A stretch of 11,312 bases of DNA, from positions 1 to 11,312 of the forward strand of contig JALGTS010000032.1 in assembly GCA_029821255.1 (NCBI GenBank). Direction: 5' to 3'. The position numbers and the translations under genes are program-made. The stretch comes from Candidatus Zipacnadia bacterium. GTDB taxonomy: Bacteria; Armatimonadota; Zipacnadia; Zipacnadales; Zipacnadaceae. The notes under the pieces are model-generated. The model did no database searches, was not told the DNA's origin, and worked only from the letters and a program-made list of their open reading frames with translations. The first letter of the stretch is position 1. Each line of letters opens with the position of its first letter. This document shows, in pieces, positions 1-6,397 of this stretch.

Positions 1-309
1 GTTGGTAGTGCCCGACTGGCTACCTGCCGTCACCTCCACGCCCTCCAGGCCTGAGTTCGGATCCTCCGCATCCGTCAGCACAGTACCAGATATCCAGTAG
101 ATGGGCTCCCCGGTGAAATCAATACCCGTGGCATCACCAGCGGCCTCATTGACCGTCACATCAGTGCTGGCCGGCGCGAAGCTGTATCCAGTCAAACTCG
201 GGGCGACCGTGTACGTGCCCGCAGCTAGCCCCGTTATTGTGTACTCACCGTCAGCATTGGTGGTATCCGAGTGTCCGTCGGCAGTAACTTCCACGCCCTC
301 CAGAGGTTG
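1..309 (-). CDS. Continuation of the propeller protein in the shifted frame: tandem CarboxypepD_reg/CNA-B-like modules, partial at the left edge
   Basis: Reading the minus strand from 309 gives an open frame to the window edge beginning QPLEGVEVTADGHSDTTNAD and continuing 'GEYTITGLAAGTYTVAP', 'GYSFAP', 'STDVTV'. This is the usual pattern of carboxypeptidase-regulatory-like or CNA-B beta-sandwich modules. A second copy starts about 85 residues later (SGTVLTDAEDPNSGLEGVEV); the 14-base string TCCACGCCCTCCAG occurs on the plus strand at 35-48 and 290-303, exactly 255 bases apart. The SGTITSGG at the end of the upstream frame is the missing start of the first module, so the two pieces were one gene. 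Such modules usually act as spacers or adhesion stalks in secreted enzymes. No start codon or ribosome site belongs to this piece alone. Confidence 0.7.
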
Positions 310-1517
310 CCACCGCTGGTGATGGTACCCGATATCGAGTAGGTGTCCTGGACCGGCAGATCCGTCACATGGAGGTATTTGCCAGCAAACAGATAGAGCT
401 TGTTCCCCTCGCGCCAGGGGCTGACCAGGCCATCGGCAGGGGCCCAACTGGCAAACCCGCGCGGATCACGCTGAATATTGACGAAATCCGTTGTATATCC
501 GTATACCGCAGCGGGCACATCGCCGGCGGTGGGGCTTTCCCCCCATACGACCAGGTACTCCCCTTCTCCCAAATAGCCCACGAAATAGGATCGATAGATC
601 CCACCGCGCTCGCCTGCCCCTTCCGGAGTGATTACTGGATTCTCCGGGAAATAGTTCCAACTTCTGCCATCAGCTGACGTGGCAAAACCCAGTCGGGGGT
701 ATCCGTTGGAAGAAGTACCCCGGAGGAACGCCAACCACTGCCCATTTGGTAACCGCTGGATGGCGTGGTACGACGACTGGCTGGCCATCCACGGCTCAGC
801 CGTAGTGGGAAGCACCGGGACAATGTTCCAGACGCTGACGCTACCCCACGCTGAATCCGTCCATATAGTCCAGTTATGGGAGGACAAGTCCGGGCAGGTG
901 GCCAGTGCGGTCATCTGATCTCCATACCCTGGATAGCTTGGATCGCTGGCCCAGGCACCGTGGTAGTGATTGAAGTAGTGGAAGTACATAAACCAGAGCT
1001 GTTCTTCCTCATTCCAGACCACACAAGGGCTGGAATAGTGGGAGGGATCAGCCGGGTTGGGCCCGCTTGGATTGTAGTTCGGAACGGTGAGCACCTTGCT
1101 GTCGTCTCGACCAGGATCCAGGTCGGCTATCTTGGTATAGGGCCCTTCTATGGAGTCAGCCACCGCACAGCCAATTCCAGACATCGGATCGTGGTGGGCA
1201 TAGTACAGGTAGTACTTGCCATCCGGATTTTGGCCATGGTCATTCTTGACCACTGTGGGGTACCCAACCGAGTCTGCGCCTCCGGACGGCCAGCTTGGGT
1301 TGTAGTACGAGCTGTGCTCCCAGTCCTCGGTCTGCCACAATATCTGTGTCGTTTGCACCACATCCAGCGGCAGAGGTCCACTGAGGTCCGACAGATCCAC
1401 AACCTTCAGGTTGTTATCCAATATGGCATAAGCCAGCCCACCACAGAGCAAAATGCTCATCCCCACTACTAAACCAAATAGCCACACCTTTTTTGCCAGA
1501 ATAAATTCCATTTTCAT
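234..1517 (-). CDS. Secreted five-bladed beta-propeller glycosidase-like protein (GH43/GH32/GH117 type), frameshifted near its 3' end
   Basis: Likely an exported carbohydrate-active protein. I start it at the ATG at 1517-1515 because AGGGAGGA (1535-1528) lies 10 nt upstream. A TTG at 1541 would extend it by 8 codons but lies upstream of the predicted transcription start. Residues 9-31 form a signal peptide: KK, a hydrophobic stretch, then A-Y-A as a likely signal peptidase I site. Residues 80-385 have the look of the five-bladed propeller families: short aromatic strands such as YYLYYAHH, AVADSIEGPYTKI and LWFMYFHYF, and the phrase 'GFATSADGRSWNYF'. Catalytic acids cannot be assigned with confidence. 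A beta-sandwich module begins at SISGTITSGG, after which the frame is lost near 309 and the last 25 or so codons before the stop at 234 are out-of-frame. The true product continues in another frame past the left edge. The fold class is fairly sure; substrate is unknown. Confidence 0.72.
   Translation of the reverse strand: MKMEFILAKKVWLFGLVVGMSILLCGGLAYAILDNNLKVVDLSDLSGPLPLDVVQTTQILWQTEDWEHSSYYNPSWPSGGADSVGYPTVVKNDHGQNPDGKYYLYYAHHDPMSGIGCAVADSIEGPYTKIADLDPGRDDSKVLTVPNYNPSGPNPADPSHYSSPCVVWNEEEQLWFMYFHYFNHYHGAWASDPSYPGYGDQMTALATCPDLSSHNWTIWTDSAWGSVSVWNIVPVLPTTAEPWMASQSSYHAIQRLPNGQWLAFLRGTSSNGYPRLGFATSADGRSWNYFPENPVITPEGAGERGGIYRSYFVGYLGEGEYLVVWGESPTAGDVPAAVYGYTTDFVNIQRDPRGFASWAPADGLVSPWREGNKLYLFAGKYLHVTDLPVQDTYSISGTITSGGNLWRAWKLLPTDTRIPPMLTVSTQ
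305..314 (-). other. Single-base frameshift site in the propeller gene
   Basis: The minus-strand text GGTGGCAACCTCTGG reads G-G-N-L-W in the upstream frame, but downstream homology needs G-G-Q-P-L-E. One base is missing, most simply a C after GGTGGC, which would give GGC CAA CCT CTG GAG. The second module copy, which reads SGLEGVEVTA without interruption, supports this. A lost base next to a short C run is a common sequencing or assembly fault, but a real mutation is possible. Confidence 0.7.
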
Positions 1518-1544
1518 TTTCAAAATGTCCTCCCTTGGCAATGA

Positions 1545-1573
1545 ATTGTAGCACTTGAGGCTATGGAGGTAAA
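1545..1573 (-). promoter_or_regulatory. Sigma70-type promoter for the propeller gene
   Basis: On the minus strand TTTACC (1573-1568) lies 17 bases from TACAAT (1550-1545), which is preceded by TGC, an extended -10. Predicted transcription start is about 1538, just ahead of the AGGGAGGA site at 1535-1528. This very short leader is the main argument for the ATG at 1517 rather than the TTG at 1541. Confidence 0.5.
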
Positions 1574-1732
1574 GGTAGCTGGGCGTCTGATGACGAGAAA
1601 CAGTTTAGTATTCCGTGCCGGGGTCCGCGAGGAGCCCCTCCACAATAGCCTGACCCACCCGTGCGGGACGATCTTGTGGCAATAACCCTTGCAGTCGTCT
1701 CTTATCGCCCAGGCGGTAGTCTGTGCAGGTCA

Positions 1733-1761
1733 TTGGCACTATGGGGGTAATATGGTACAAT
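1733..1761 (+). promoter_or_regulatory. Sigma70-type promoter of the ECF sigma operon
   Basis: TTGGCA (1733-1738) and TACAAT (1756-1761) are each 5 of 6 matches to consensus and lie exactly 17 bases apart. Predicted start is around 1768, giving a leader of about 70 nt before the ATG at 1838. It resembles a housekeeping promoter rather than an ECF-type AAC/GTC promoter, so autoregulation by the encoded sigma factor is not visible here. Confidence 0.6.
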
Positions 1762-1773
1762 ATAGTATACTAT
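1762..1773. promoter_or_regulatory. Perfect 12-bp palindrome over the predicted transcription start (possible operator)
   Basis: ATAGTATACTAT equals its own reverse complement. It begins directly after the -10 box of the sigma-operon promoter and covers the predicted start. A dimeric repressor bound here would block initiation. The AT-rich content means chance is possible, and no cognate regulator is encoded nearby. Confidence 0.35.
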
Positions 1774-1837
1774 CATGGGCCACAGGTATAGCTGGGATAG
1801 GTTAGGCAACGGCGCGTTGAGGGGATAGTTCTTTGGT

Positions 1838-2548
1838 ATGTATACTTCTCAGACTGACAACGGAACAATTAGCCCCTCTCAAGTGTTTGTAAAAGAGAAT
1901 GGCAGCGCCGAGCAGCCATCGGCTGAAGCCAGCACGGCCTGCGGGGTAGATGACAGTGTGCTGGTTAAAGCGGCGCAGCAGGGTCAGGCCGAGGCCTTTG
2001 GTGTACTTGTGGACCGCTATCACCGGGAAATATACGGCCTGGCTGCGCGGATATGTGGACTGGCCGTGGCTGATGACCTAACGCAGGATGTGTTTCTGAA
2101 GGCACTTGAGGCCTTGCAACGCTTTCAGTTTCGTGGTGGAGCCGGTTTTCGCACATGGCTATATCGCATTGCAGTCAATACGGCGATAAATGAGTTGCGC
2201 CAGCGCAAGCGGCACCGCCAGGTTATGGGGCCATCGTTGGACGAGCCGGTGTTAACTGATGAGGGATCCGTTCAGCGCCAGCTTAGCGATACTACTGCTG
2301 AGCCGCATCGTCTGGCCGAACAAAACGAAATGCAGCGGGTCGTCAATGAAGTTCTGGAGATGCTGACGGAAAAGCAGCGTACTGCAGTGGTTCTGATTGA
2401 CTTGCAGGGATTGACATACGAAGAGGCAGCTGAGGTCCTGGGCTGTCCGCTGGGCACGTTGAAGTCGCGGCTCGTCAGGGCGCGGGCTGCGTTTGCTGAG
2501 AAGTTTCGCGAATATGGAGCGCAATGGATACCGAACGGTGCAATATAG
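1838..2548 (+). CDS. RNA polymerase sigma factor, ECF subfamily (sigma70 regions 2 and 4)
   Basis: An alternative sigma factor that directs RNA polymerase to a specific regulon, normally held inactive by a cognate anti-sigma factor. Residues 39-124 carry region 2: 'DDSVLVKAAQQGQAEAFGVL', the core-binding 'VADDLTQDVFLKAL' and the -10 recognition part 'FRTWLYRIAVNTAINELRQR'. Residues 165-222 carry region 4 with the helix-turn-helix 'YEEAAEVLGCPLGTLKSRLV'. There is no region 1.1 or 3, as usual for ECF factors. At 236 residues it is slightly long because of about 38 polar residues before region 2. The ATG at 1838 has GAGGGG at 1819-1824, a rather long spacing of 13, so a later start is possible. 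It is first in a three-gene operon with a zinc-type anti-sigma factor directly behind it. Which ECF group it belongs to cannot be judged by eye. Confidence 0.93.
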   Translation: MYTSQTDNGTISPSQVFVKENGSAEQPSAEASTACGVDDSVLVKAAQQGQAEAFGVLVDRYHREIYGLAARICGLAVADDLTQDVFLKALEALQRFQFRGGAGFRTWLYRIAVNTAINELRQRKRHRQVMGPSLDEPVLTDEGSVQRQLSDTTAEPHRLAEQNEMQRVVNEVLEMLTEKQRTAVVLIDLQGLTYEEAAEVLGCPLGTLKSRLVRARAAFAEKFREYGAQWIPNGAI

Positions 2549-2608
2549 CAACAATCAGTGATGAACCCCGTCTGCGCTGGCGGGGGCACAGTGAAGCGAG
2601 GTAGTGGT

Positions 2609-3568
2609 ATGAAATGCCGACAGTGTCGGGAGCGGATGGATCTTTATCTGGCTGATGCTTTGGTGGGTAACTGGGCTGAGGAGTTTGAGCAGCATATAGC
2701 AGATTGTTCAGACTGCGCCCAAGAGCTTAGAAAAAGGCAGCAGGTTCTGGAGCTGCTCCATCAGTTGCCGTCGCCCAGCCCGCCGGATGATCTATCCGTC
2801 CGTATCAAGGCGGCTGCCCGATCTCAGATACTCTACCCAACGCCCCGGGTACGTCCAGCCTATTATCTTAAGGTCGCTGTAGCCTGTGCTGTGGTGGTGG
2901 TAGCCGTGGGTGCTGGTGTTGTTTGGCGGGCACCTTCTGCTCGCCCGACCTTAGCTCCACCCACTGTGCCCGGTGAGATGACGGTGGCTGCTGAGCGGCA
3001 GCCACCTGCTGCACAGACCGCCATCTTGCCACCGGTGAAAACGGCACTGGCAGGGCCGAAAAAGTCGGCTGAGCCGAGCACGACTGTGGCCAGCTTGCCT
3101 CATAAGCCTCGTGCTAAGTGGGTTGCACCGCGACCCAAGGCATCTTCGCCCCGGCCGGCTGGCTCCGAGACTGGTGGTGCCGAGGAGGATATGACAGCCA
3201 AGCCGACTGCGGAGAAGGAGAAACTGAATGAGCCAGATGCCGTCAAGTTGGCCAATGCCGGCAGTACTCAGATGGTGCGAACTGCTGAGGTGTGCAGCGC
3301 CCAGCCACCCAGTTATCTGGTGATGGCGGCAGCACGTGTTGATTCCGGCAGCGAGCTATCCCCGGCCAAGGCCCAGCCGTCGCAAGCTGTCCAGGAGGAT
3401 CTGGCAGGACGGACACTGGTCGGGACAGTAGTCGCCAACGCTGTGGTCAGCCAGTATGTTCGGGAGGCAATTATTGAAAGTAACGAAACGATGTTGGCTC
3501 TGACAACCTCGGCTCCTACATTGCTGATTGAAGTAACTGCCAAAGATACAGGAGCTGAAGCAGAATAG
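2609..3568 (+). CDS. Membrane-bound zinc-type anti-sigma factor with a long extracytoplasmic region
   Basis: Predicted to bind and inhibit the sigma factor encoded just upstream. Counting from the ATG at 2609, the protein opens M-K-C-R-Q-C and has H29-x3-C33-x2-C36 (HIADCSDC), the ZAS signature. One membrane segment spans about residues 84-106 (YYLKVAVACAVVVVAVGAG). Next comes a Pro/Ala/Lys-rich linker of roughly 90 residues, then about 120 residues outside that match no family I know and end 'TLLIEVTAKDTGAEAE'. I chose 2609 because the first cysteines normally sit at the extreme N-terminus and GAGG lies 7 bases upstream. GTG 2558 or ATG 2561 would add 16-17 residues of unlikely sequence. The gap from the sigma gene is 60 bases. 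The outer region may sense an envelope signal or contact the next gene's product; that is inference. Confidence 0.85.
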   Translation: MKCRQCRERMDLYLADALVGNWAEEFEQHIADCSDCAQELRKRQQVLELLHQLPSPSPPDDLSVRIKAAARSQILYPTPRVRPAYYLKVAVACAVVVVAVGAGVVWRAPSARPTLAPPTVPGEMTVAAERQPPAAQTAILPPVKTALAGPKKSAEPSTTVASLPHKPRAKWVAPRPKASSPRPAGSETGGAEEDMTAKPTAEKEKLNEPDAVKLANAGSTQMVRTAEVCSAQPPSYLVMAAARVDSGSELSPAKAQPSQAVQEDLAGRTLVGTVVANAVVSQYVREAIIESNETMLALTTSAPTLLIEVTAKDTGAEAE

Positions 3569-3588
3569 CTGATGGTGGGTGACTGAAT

Positions 3589-4443
3589 ATGAAACGAATG
3601 GTTTGGCCAGTCCTGCTCTTTGCCTTGCTATTGACTGCGAGCATAGGTCAGGCAGAAGAGGCCACCGACCAACAGATGTTGCCTGCGTCTGCACAGGCCC
3701 TGACCCCGGAGCTGAACATACTTGAGCTTGTCAAAGGTGCTACTGTTGAACAGCGGGCTAAGCTGAGTCGTCTTCTGGCCAACAAATATCCTGCACTTAC
3801 TCAAGAACTTTCTACGCTGCTTACTAACAAGTATCCACAAATACTGCCGGAGATAACTGGCTATGTGGATCATCTGGTCAAGACGAAGTATCCGGAGATC
3901 CCCGCTCTGATTCTGTCTGAGTTGGCCTCAGCACCGGCCGTCCGGACGGCTATGGAGAAACTCATTAGTGAGAAATACCCGAATCTGATTACAGACCTTG
4001 TCGAGATTGCCGGCTCTGCTGACTCTGCTGTTCTGCAAGCCACGGTGGCGCAACTGATTCAGCAGAAGTACCCGGAACTGGTTGCAGATGTGATGGCCCT
4101 ACTAAGAGACAAGTTCCCGTCGCTGCTCGCCAGGTTGCAGTATCAGGTGCTGAGCCGTCATCCTGAGATACTCGTTGATGTCGCTGACATGATCCAGCGG
4201 CGCTACCCAGATTTCACCAACGATGTGCTGGTGCTGGTCCTTACAAAGTATCCGGAGCTGATCTCAGAGGTGTTTGCGACTTTGAATGAGTTGCCCCTAG
4301 GCGATGCGGCTGGAGCGGCCGAGGATAGATTGGTAAGTCCACCGGAGACTGGTTCAGCGCCGGGGGCCGAGTCCCCCCAGACTGAGGAAGCTGCTGGTGC
4401 AGCTGCAACTAACACCGACAGTGTTACCGCGAGCGAAGAGTGA
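3589..4443 (+). CDS. Exported protein with a 15-residue K-Y-P helical repeat; function unknown
   Basis: I do not recognise this family. Residues 1-22 form a signal peptide (MKRM, a hydrophobic run, then IGQAEE). Residues 62-232 hold a repeat whose unit is roughly [LI]-[LIV]-x-x-[KR]-[YFH]-P-[ED]-[LI]-x3-V-x2. The K/R of the nine clear copies falls at 66, 81, 100, 129, 160, 175, 190, 205 and 220. The last five are exactly 15 apart, and 100 to 160 is exactly four units with two decayed copies. Each unit would make one short amphipathic helix started by the proline, perhaps stacking into a rod or solenoid. The last 48 residues are acidic and rich in Ala, Ser, Thr and Pro, probably disordered. 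It starts 20 bases after the anti-sigma gene, with a weak GGTGGG ribosome site, and a terminator follows. Context suggests a regulated envelope protein or a partner of the anti-sigma outer domain. Confidence 0.8.
   Translation: MKRMVWPVLLFALLLTASIGQAEEATDQQMLPASAQALTPELNILELVKGATVEQRAKLSRLLANKYPALTQELSTLLTNKYPQILPEITGYVDHLVKTKYPEIPALILSELASAPAVRTAMEKLISEKYPNLITDLVEIAGSADSAVLQATVAQLIQQKYPELVADVMALLRDKFPSLLARLQYQVLSRHPEILVDVADMIQRRYPDFTNDVLVLVLTKYPELISEVFATLNELPLGDAAGAAEDRLVSPPETGSAPGAESPQTEEAAGAAATNTDSVTASEE
3772..4284 (+). repeat. Coding tandem repeat, 45-base period (15 residues)
   Basis: Nine clear units and probably two decayed ones encode the K-Y-P repeat. Codons for the same tripeptide differ between copies (AAATATCCT, AAGTATCCA, AAATACCCG, AAGTTCCCG and others). 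The array is therefore old at DNA level and kept by protein selection, not a recent slippage product. Confidence 0.75.
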
Positions 4444-4478
4444 ATAGAGTAAAGCAACAGACGGCTGCCCAAACCATT

Positions 4479-4508
4479 AGCCCAGGTCACAGAGGACCTG
4501 GGCTTTTT
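4479..4508 (+). terminator. Intrinsic terminator of the sigma operon
   Basis: AGCCCAGGTC (4479-4488) and GACCTGGGCT (4495-4504) form a perfect 10-bp stem with a six-base loop, followed by a run of five T (4504-4508). It lies 36 bases after the stop of the repeat-protein gene. The minus strand has no T run after the stem, so it should act mainly on rightward transcripts. Confidence 0.92.
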
Positions 4509-4548
4509 GTGGGGAGTGCTGATATGGCGACAAGGTGAGCATTCGTCG

Positions 4549-4818
4549 CTAATCTGACCCGGTTTTTGCCACTTCAGTAGAGCTGGCTGAATCGTCAGAA
4601 GAGCTTGCCGGCGTTGCTGACTTCTTTGCGCCAGTTCGGCCATAGTCATTGACGTGGAAGCCACTGCCTTTGAATATGATGGCCGGCGGGGAGAATATGC
4701 GATGTACCGGGCCGTTGCACCCCTCGGTAGGGCATTTGACTTCAGGGTTTTCATTGAAGCTGTGACGCACTTCAAAATAGCAACCGCACTTTTCGCACTT
4801 GTATTCGTAGACAGGCAT
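4549..4818 (-). CDS. FmdB-family zinc-ribbon protein
   Basis: Small 89-residue protein of the FmdB type, a widespread family named from a putative regulator in a formamidase gene cluster and of poorly known role. It opens MPVYEYKCEKCG and has C-x2-C plus C-x4-C (CPTEGC) as zinc ligands, followed by the family phrase 'IFSPPAIIFKGSGFHVNDYG' and a Ser/Ala-rich tail. I start at the ATG 4818-4816 because MPxYEYxC is the family N-terminus and AAGGAG lies 9 bases upstream; a TTG at 4827 directly abuts that site. It converges with the sigma operon and is expressed from its own strong promoter at 4967-4995. Confidence 0.92.
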   Translation of the reverse strand: MPVYEYKCEKCGCYFEVRHSFNENPEVKCPTEGCNGPVHRIFSPPAIIFKGSGFHVNDYGRTGAKKSATPASSSDDSASSTEVAKTGSD

Positions 4819-4960
4819 GCTCGGCAACTCCTTACTTACTTGGGAAGGTCCTAAACTGGTATATGACGAAACTTCCCAGGCGACTGCGGTTCAGCCCAGC
4901 TACTTGCTTGTGCTGACAGTGCCGGGAAGTGAAATGAAGCCTTCCAAAGACCGTGCTTTA
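4819..4960 (-). promoter_or_regulatory. Long leader of the zinc-ribbon gene with alternative stems
   Basis: The predicted 5' leader is about 140 nt. CTTCCCA (plus strand 4872-4878) is complementary to TGGGAAG (4841-4847). The overlapping ACTTCCC (4871-4877) is complementary to GGGAAGT (4924-4930). The middle strand can pair with either flank but not both. One stem would lie close to the ribosome site. No T run follows, so translation rather than termination would be the target, if this is regulatory at all. I recognise no known riboswitch class. Confidence 0.3.
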
Positions 4961-4966
4961 CATATA

Positions 4967-4995
4967 ATTATACATCTTGCTTGAACTGATGTCAA
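4967..4995 (-). promoter_or_regulatory. Fully consensus sigma70 promoter for the zinc-ribbon gene
   Basis: On the minus strand TTGACA (4995-4990) and TATAAT (4972-4967) are both exact consensus boxes separated by exactly 17 bases. Predicted start is near 4960. Such a complete match is uncommon and suggests strong or tightly controlled expression. Confidence 0.75.
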
Positions 4996-5010
4996 CTTGC
5001 CGAACGGATT

Positions 5011-5040
5011 TTGGCACTCGCCGGTATAGACTGCTAAAAA
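5011..5040 (+). promoter_or_regulatory. Weak candidate promoter for the coiled-coil zinc-ribbon gene
   Basis: TTGGCA (5011-5016) lies 18 bases from TAAAAA (5035-5040), a 4 of 6 match. No better rightward promoter is visible between 4850 and 5072. The same eight bases TTGGCACT occur at the -35 of the sigma operon (1733-1740). Confidence 0.25.
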
Positions 5041-5072
5041 TCTGTACCCAGGTGGGATAAGGAGACGGGCTT

Positions 5073-5786
5073 ATGAAGCAACAATTAGTGCTGCTTTATC
5101 AGTTGCAGAAGACTGATAGCCAGATAGAGGCTGATGAGGTAGAACTTTCCAAGCTGGATAATGGTGAGGTGCTGGCTGGAGAGTTGGAAGCTGAAGAAGG
5201 CAAGTTGAGGGAACTGCAGGATAGACTGGCTGCTGCACAGGCCGAGTTACATGACAAGCAATTACAGTTGCAGGGCACCGAAGACGATCGCAAGAACAAA
5301 TGGGAGCAGACCTACGGAGGGATGGTTTCCGACCCCAAGGAACTGTCAGCCCTTGAACGGAAGATCGAAGAACTCGACCGGCGCAAAGACAAGCTGGAAG
5401 AAGACATCATTCTGCTGCTTGACGAGGTGGAGGCCTTGCAGGAGCAGGTAAACCAGAAGCAGGCTACTGTGGGGGAGATGAGCAGCAGGTTAGATGCAGT
5501 CCGTCAGCATTTTGCGCGGCGTTCTGCTGAGCTGTCAACGGAGCTAAAGCAACTGGTTGACCAGCGTTCCGCGCTGGAAGCGCAAATCAAGTCCGACCTG
5601 CTGGATGACTACGAACACACCAGGCAGCATAGTGGCAACGTCGCTGTTGCGGTCGTTGAGGCTAAAGCGTGTAGCGCCTGTCACACATCGGTAGCCGGCA
5701 ATCTGCTTGGTGAATTGGAAGAGCCGACCAGGATTGTTAGGTGCGAGAGCTGTCACCGCATTTTGGTATTAGATGAGTGGACCTAA
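5073..5786 (+). CDS. Coiled-coil C4 zinc-ribbon protein, COG1579 / DUF164 type
   Basis: A widespread bacterial protein predicted to bind nucleic acid; its cellular role is not well defined. Residues 5-175 are almost wholly Glu/Lys/Leu/Gln heptad-like coiled coil. In the middle is the family signature around residues 80-100 (TYGGMVSDPKELSALERKIE). The C-terminal zinc ribbon has C200-x2-C203 and C224-x2-C227 (CSAC, CESC) with 'RIVRCESCHRILVL'. Length of 237 is normal. The ATG at 5073 has AAGGAGA ending 7 bases upstream. It is monocistronic here, and its stop overlaps the stop of the convergent amidase gene. Confidence 0.92.
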   Translation: MKQQLVLLYQLQKTDSQIEADEVELSKLDNGEVLAGELEAEEGKLRELQDRLAAAQAELHDKQLQLQGTEDDRKNKWEQTYGGMVSDPKELSALERKIEELDRRKDKLEEDIILLLDEVEALQEQVNQKQATVGEMSSRLDAVRQHFARRSAELSTELKQLVDQRSALEAQIKSDLLDDYEHTRQHSGNVAVAVVEAKACSACHTSVAGNLLGELEEPTRIVRCESCHRILVLDEWT

Positions 5787-6397
5787 CGGTGGCCTATGCT
5801 GGCCTCCACTCGCCTGAGAATCTGTTGCCAGGGCACTCCAGCCCCCGGACACTCTGTGGCAGCCAGGTCGCAGTGACGGTACAGACGACTAAGTGGGATG
5901 TTATGGCGGCGTATCTGTTTAACTATGAGATTAACCAATGCTTCAAGTTGGGCGTGGGTAGGATGTGCTGTCTGCCCTCCACGGTCGCTAAAGTCGCCAA
6001 TTAAGCAAATACCTAAGTAGTGGTTATAACCCACAGTATGGGCGCCAGGCATCCATTCAGGACGACCGGGCTGCACGGTGCCGTCGGGCAGGATGACATA
6101 GTGGTAGCCGATATGGTAGACTCGTTGGCCGTAACGAAGACCCCAGCCCCGACTTTCGTGTACCCGGTCCAGAAAGGCGGCATCAACACCGGAGATAATG
6201 TGTGTGTCAGTGGCGCTGTGATGGATGACGATGCCCTGAGGCACCAGAGGAACTATCCGGTAGGGCCATACCGGGCCCAGGCGGATGTAAAGCGCTCCCA
6301 CCAGTACTGTGGCGAGCGCGGCAATCAACAGACCCGCCCCCACGGGGCGCAGTCGGCCGGTAACTGCAAATCTATTGCCTGGCTGAGAGGTGGGCAT
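5783..6397 (-). CDS. Membrane-anchored N-acetylmuramoyl-L-alanine amidase (Amidase_2 / PGRP fold)
   Basis: Predicted zinc amidase that cuts the bond between N-acetylmuramate and the peptide stem of peptidoglycan. Residues 19-38 are a single N-terminal membrane segment after a short positive tail, so the enzyme should face the cell wall while remaining anchored. The Amidase_2 core covers about residues 54-190: 'GIVIHHSAT' (zinc ligand H59), 'YHYVILPDGTVQPGR', 'PGAHTVGYN', 'LGICLIGDF' and H175-x7-C183 in HCDLAATECPG. The H-x7-C spacing equals that of T7 lysozyme (H122, C130). The ATG at 6397 has no clear Shine-Dalgarno site; an internal start before the membrane segment is possible. The stop codon shares bases with the stop of the convergent coiled-coil gene. 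Confidence 0.93.
   Translation of the reverse strand: MPTSQPGNRFAVTGRLRPVGAGLLIAALATVLVGALYIRLGPVWPYRIVPLVPQGIVIHHSATDTHIISGVDAAFLDRVHESRGWGLRYGQRVYHIGYHYVILPDGTVQPGRPEWMPGAHTVGYNHYLGICLIGDFSDRGGQTAHPTHAQLEALVNLIVKQIRRHNIPLSRLYRHCDLAATECPGAGVPWQQILRRVEASIGHR

Larger units (their letters stand above)
1518..1837. other. Divergent intergenic control region
   Basis: This 320-base stretch separates the leftward propeller gene from the rightward sigma-factor operon. It holds a promoter for each side (1545-1573 and 1733-1761), a palindrome (1762-1773) and the two ribosome sites. Between about 1575 and 1730 I see no convincing gene, RNA or terminator; short GC-rich inverted pieces around 1618-1640 and 1660-1670 have no T tract. 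Confidence 0.6.

Noticed and set aside
876..1472. Plus-strand open frame of 198 codons opposite the propeller gene
   Set aside because: It is antisense to a well-supported signal-peptide protein, has no recognisable domain and no good ribosome site; it arises from codon bias of the real gene.
1600..1672. Possible GC-rich hairpin terminator in the divergent region
   Set aside because: Inverted segments are short and imperfect and no T run follows on either strand.
1733..1755. Sigma54 (-24/-12) promoter suggested by TGGCAC
   Set aside because: No TTGC lies at the required distance, here or at the second TTGGCACT copy (5011-5018); a sigma70 reading with 17-base spacing fits better for the first copy.
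3772..4284. CRISPR-like or satellite array because of the 45-base period
   Set aside because: The period is one of codons; the DNA copies differ widely, and there are no identical repeats with unique spacers.
4203..4775. Minus-strand open frame of 190 codons
   Set aside because: It crosses the end of the repeat gene, the terminator and the FmdB gene in wrong frames, with no family resemblance.
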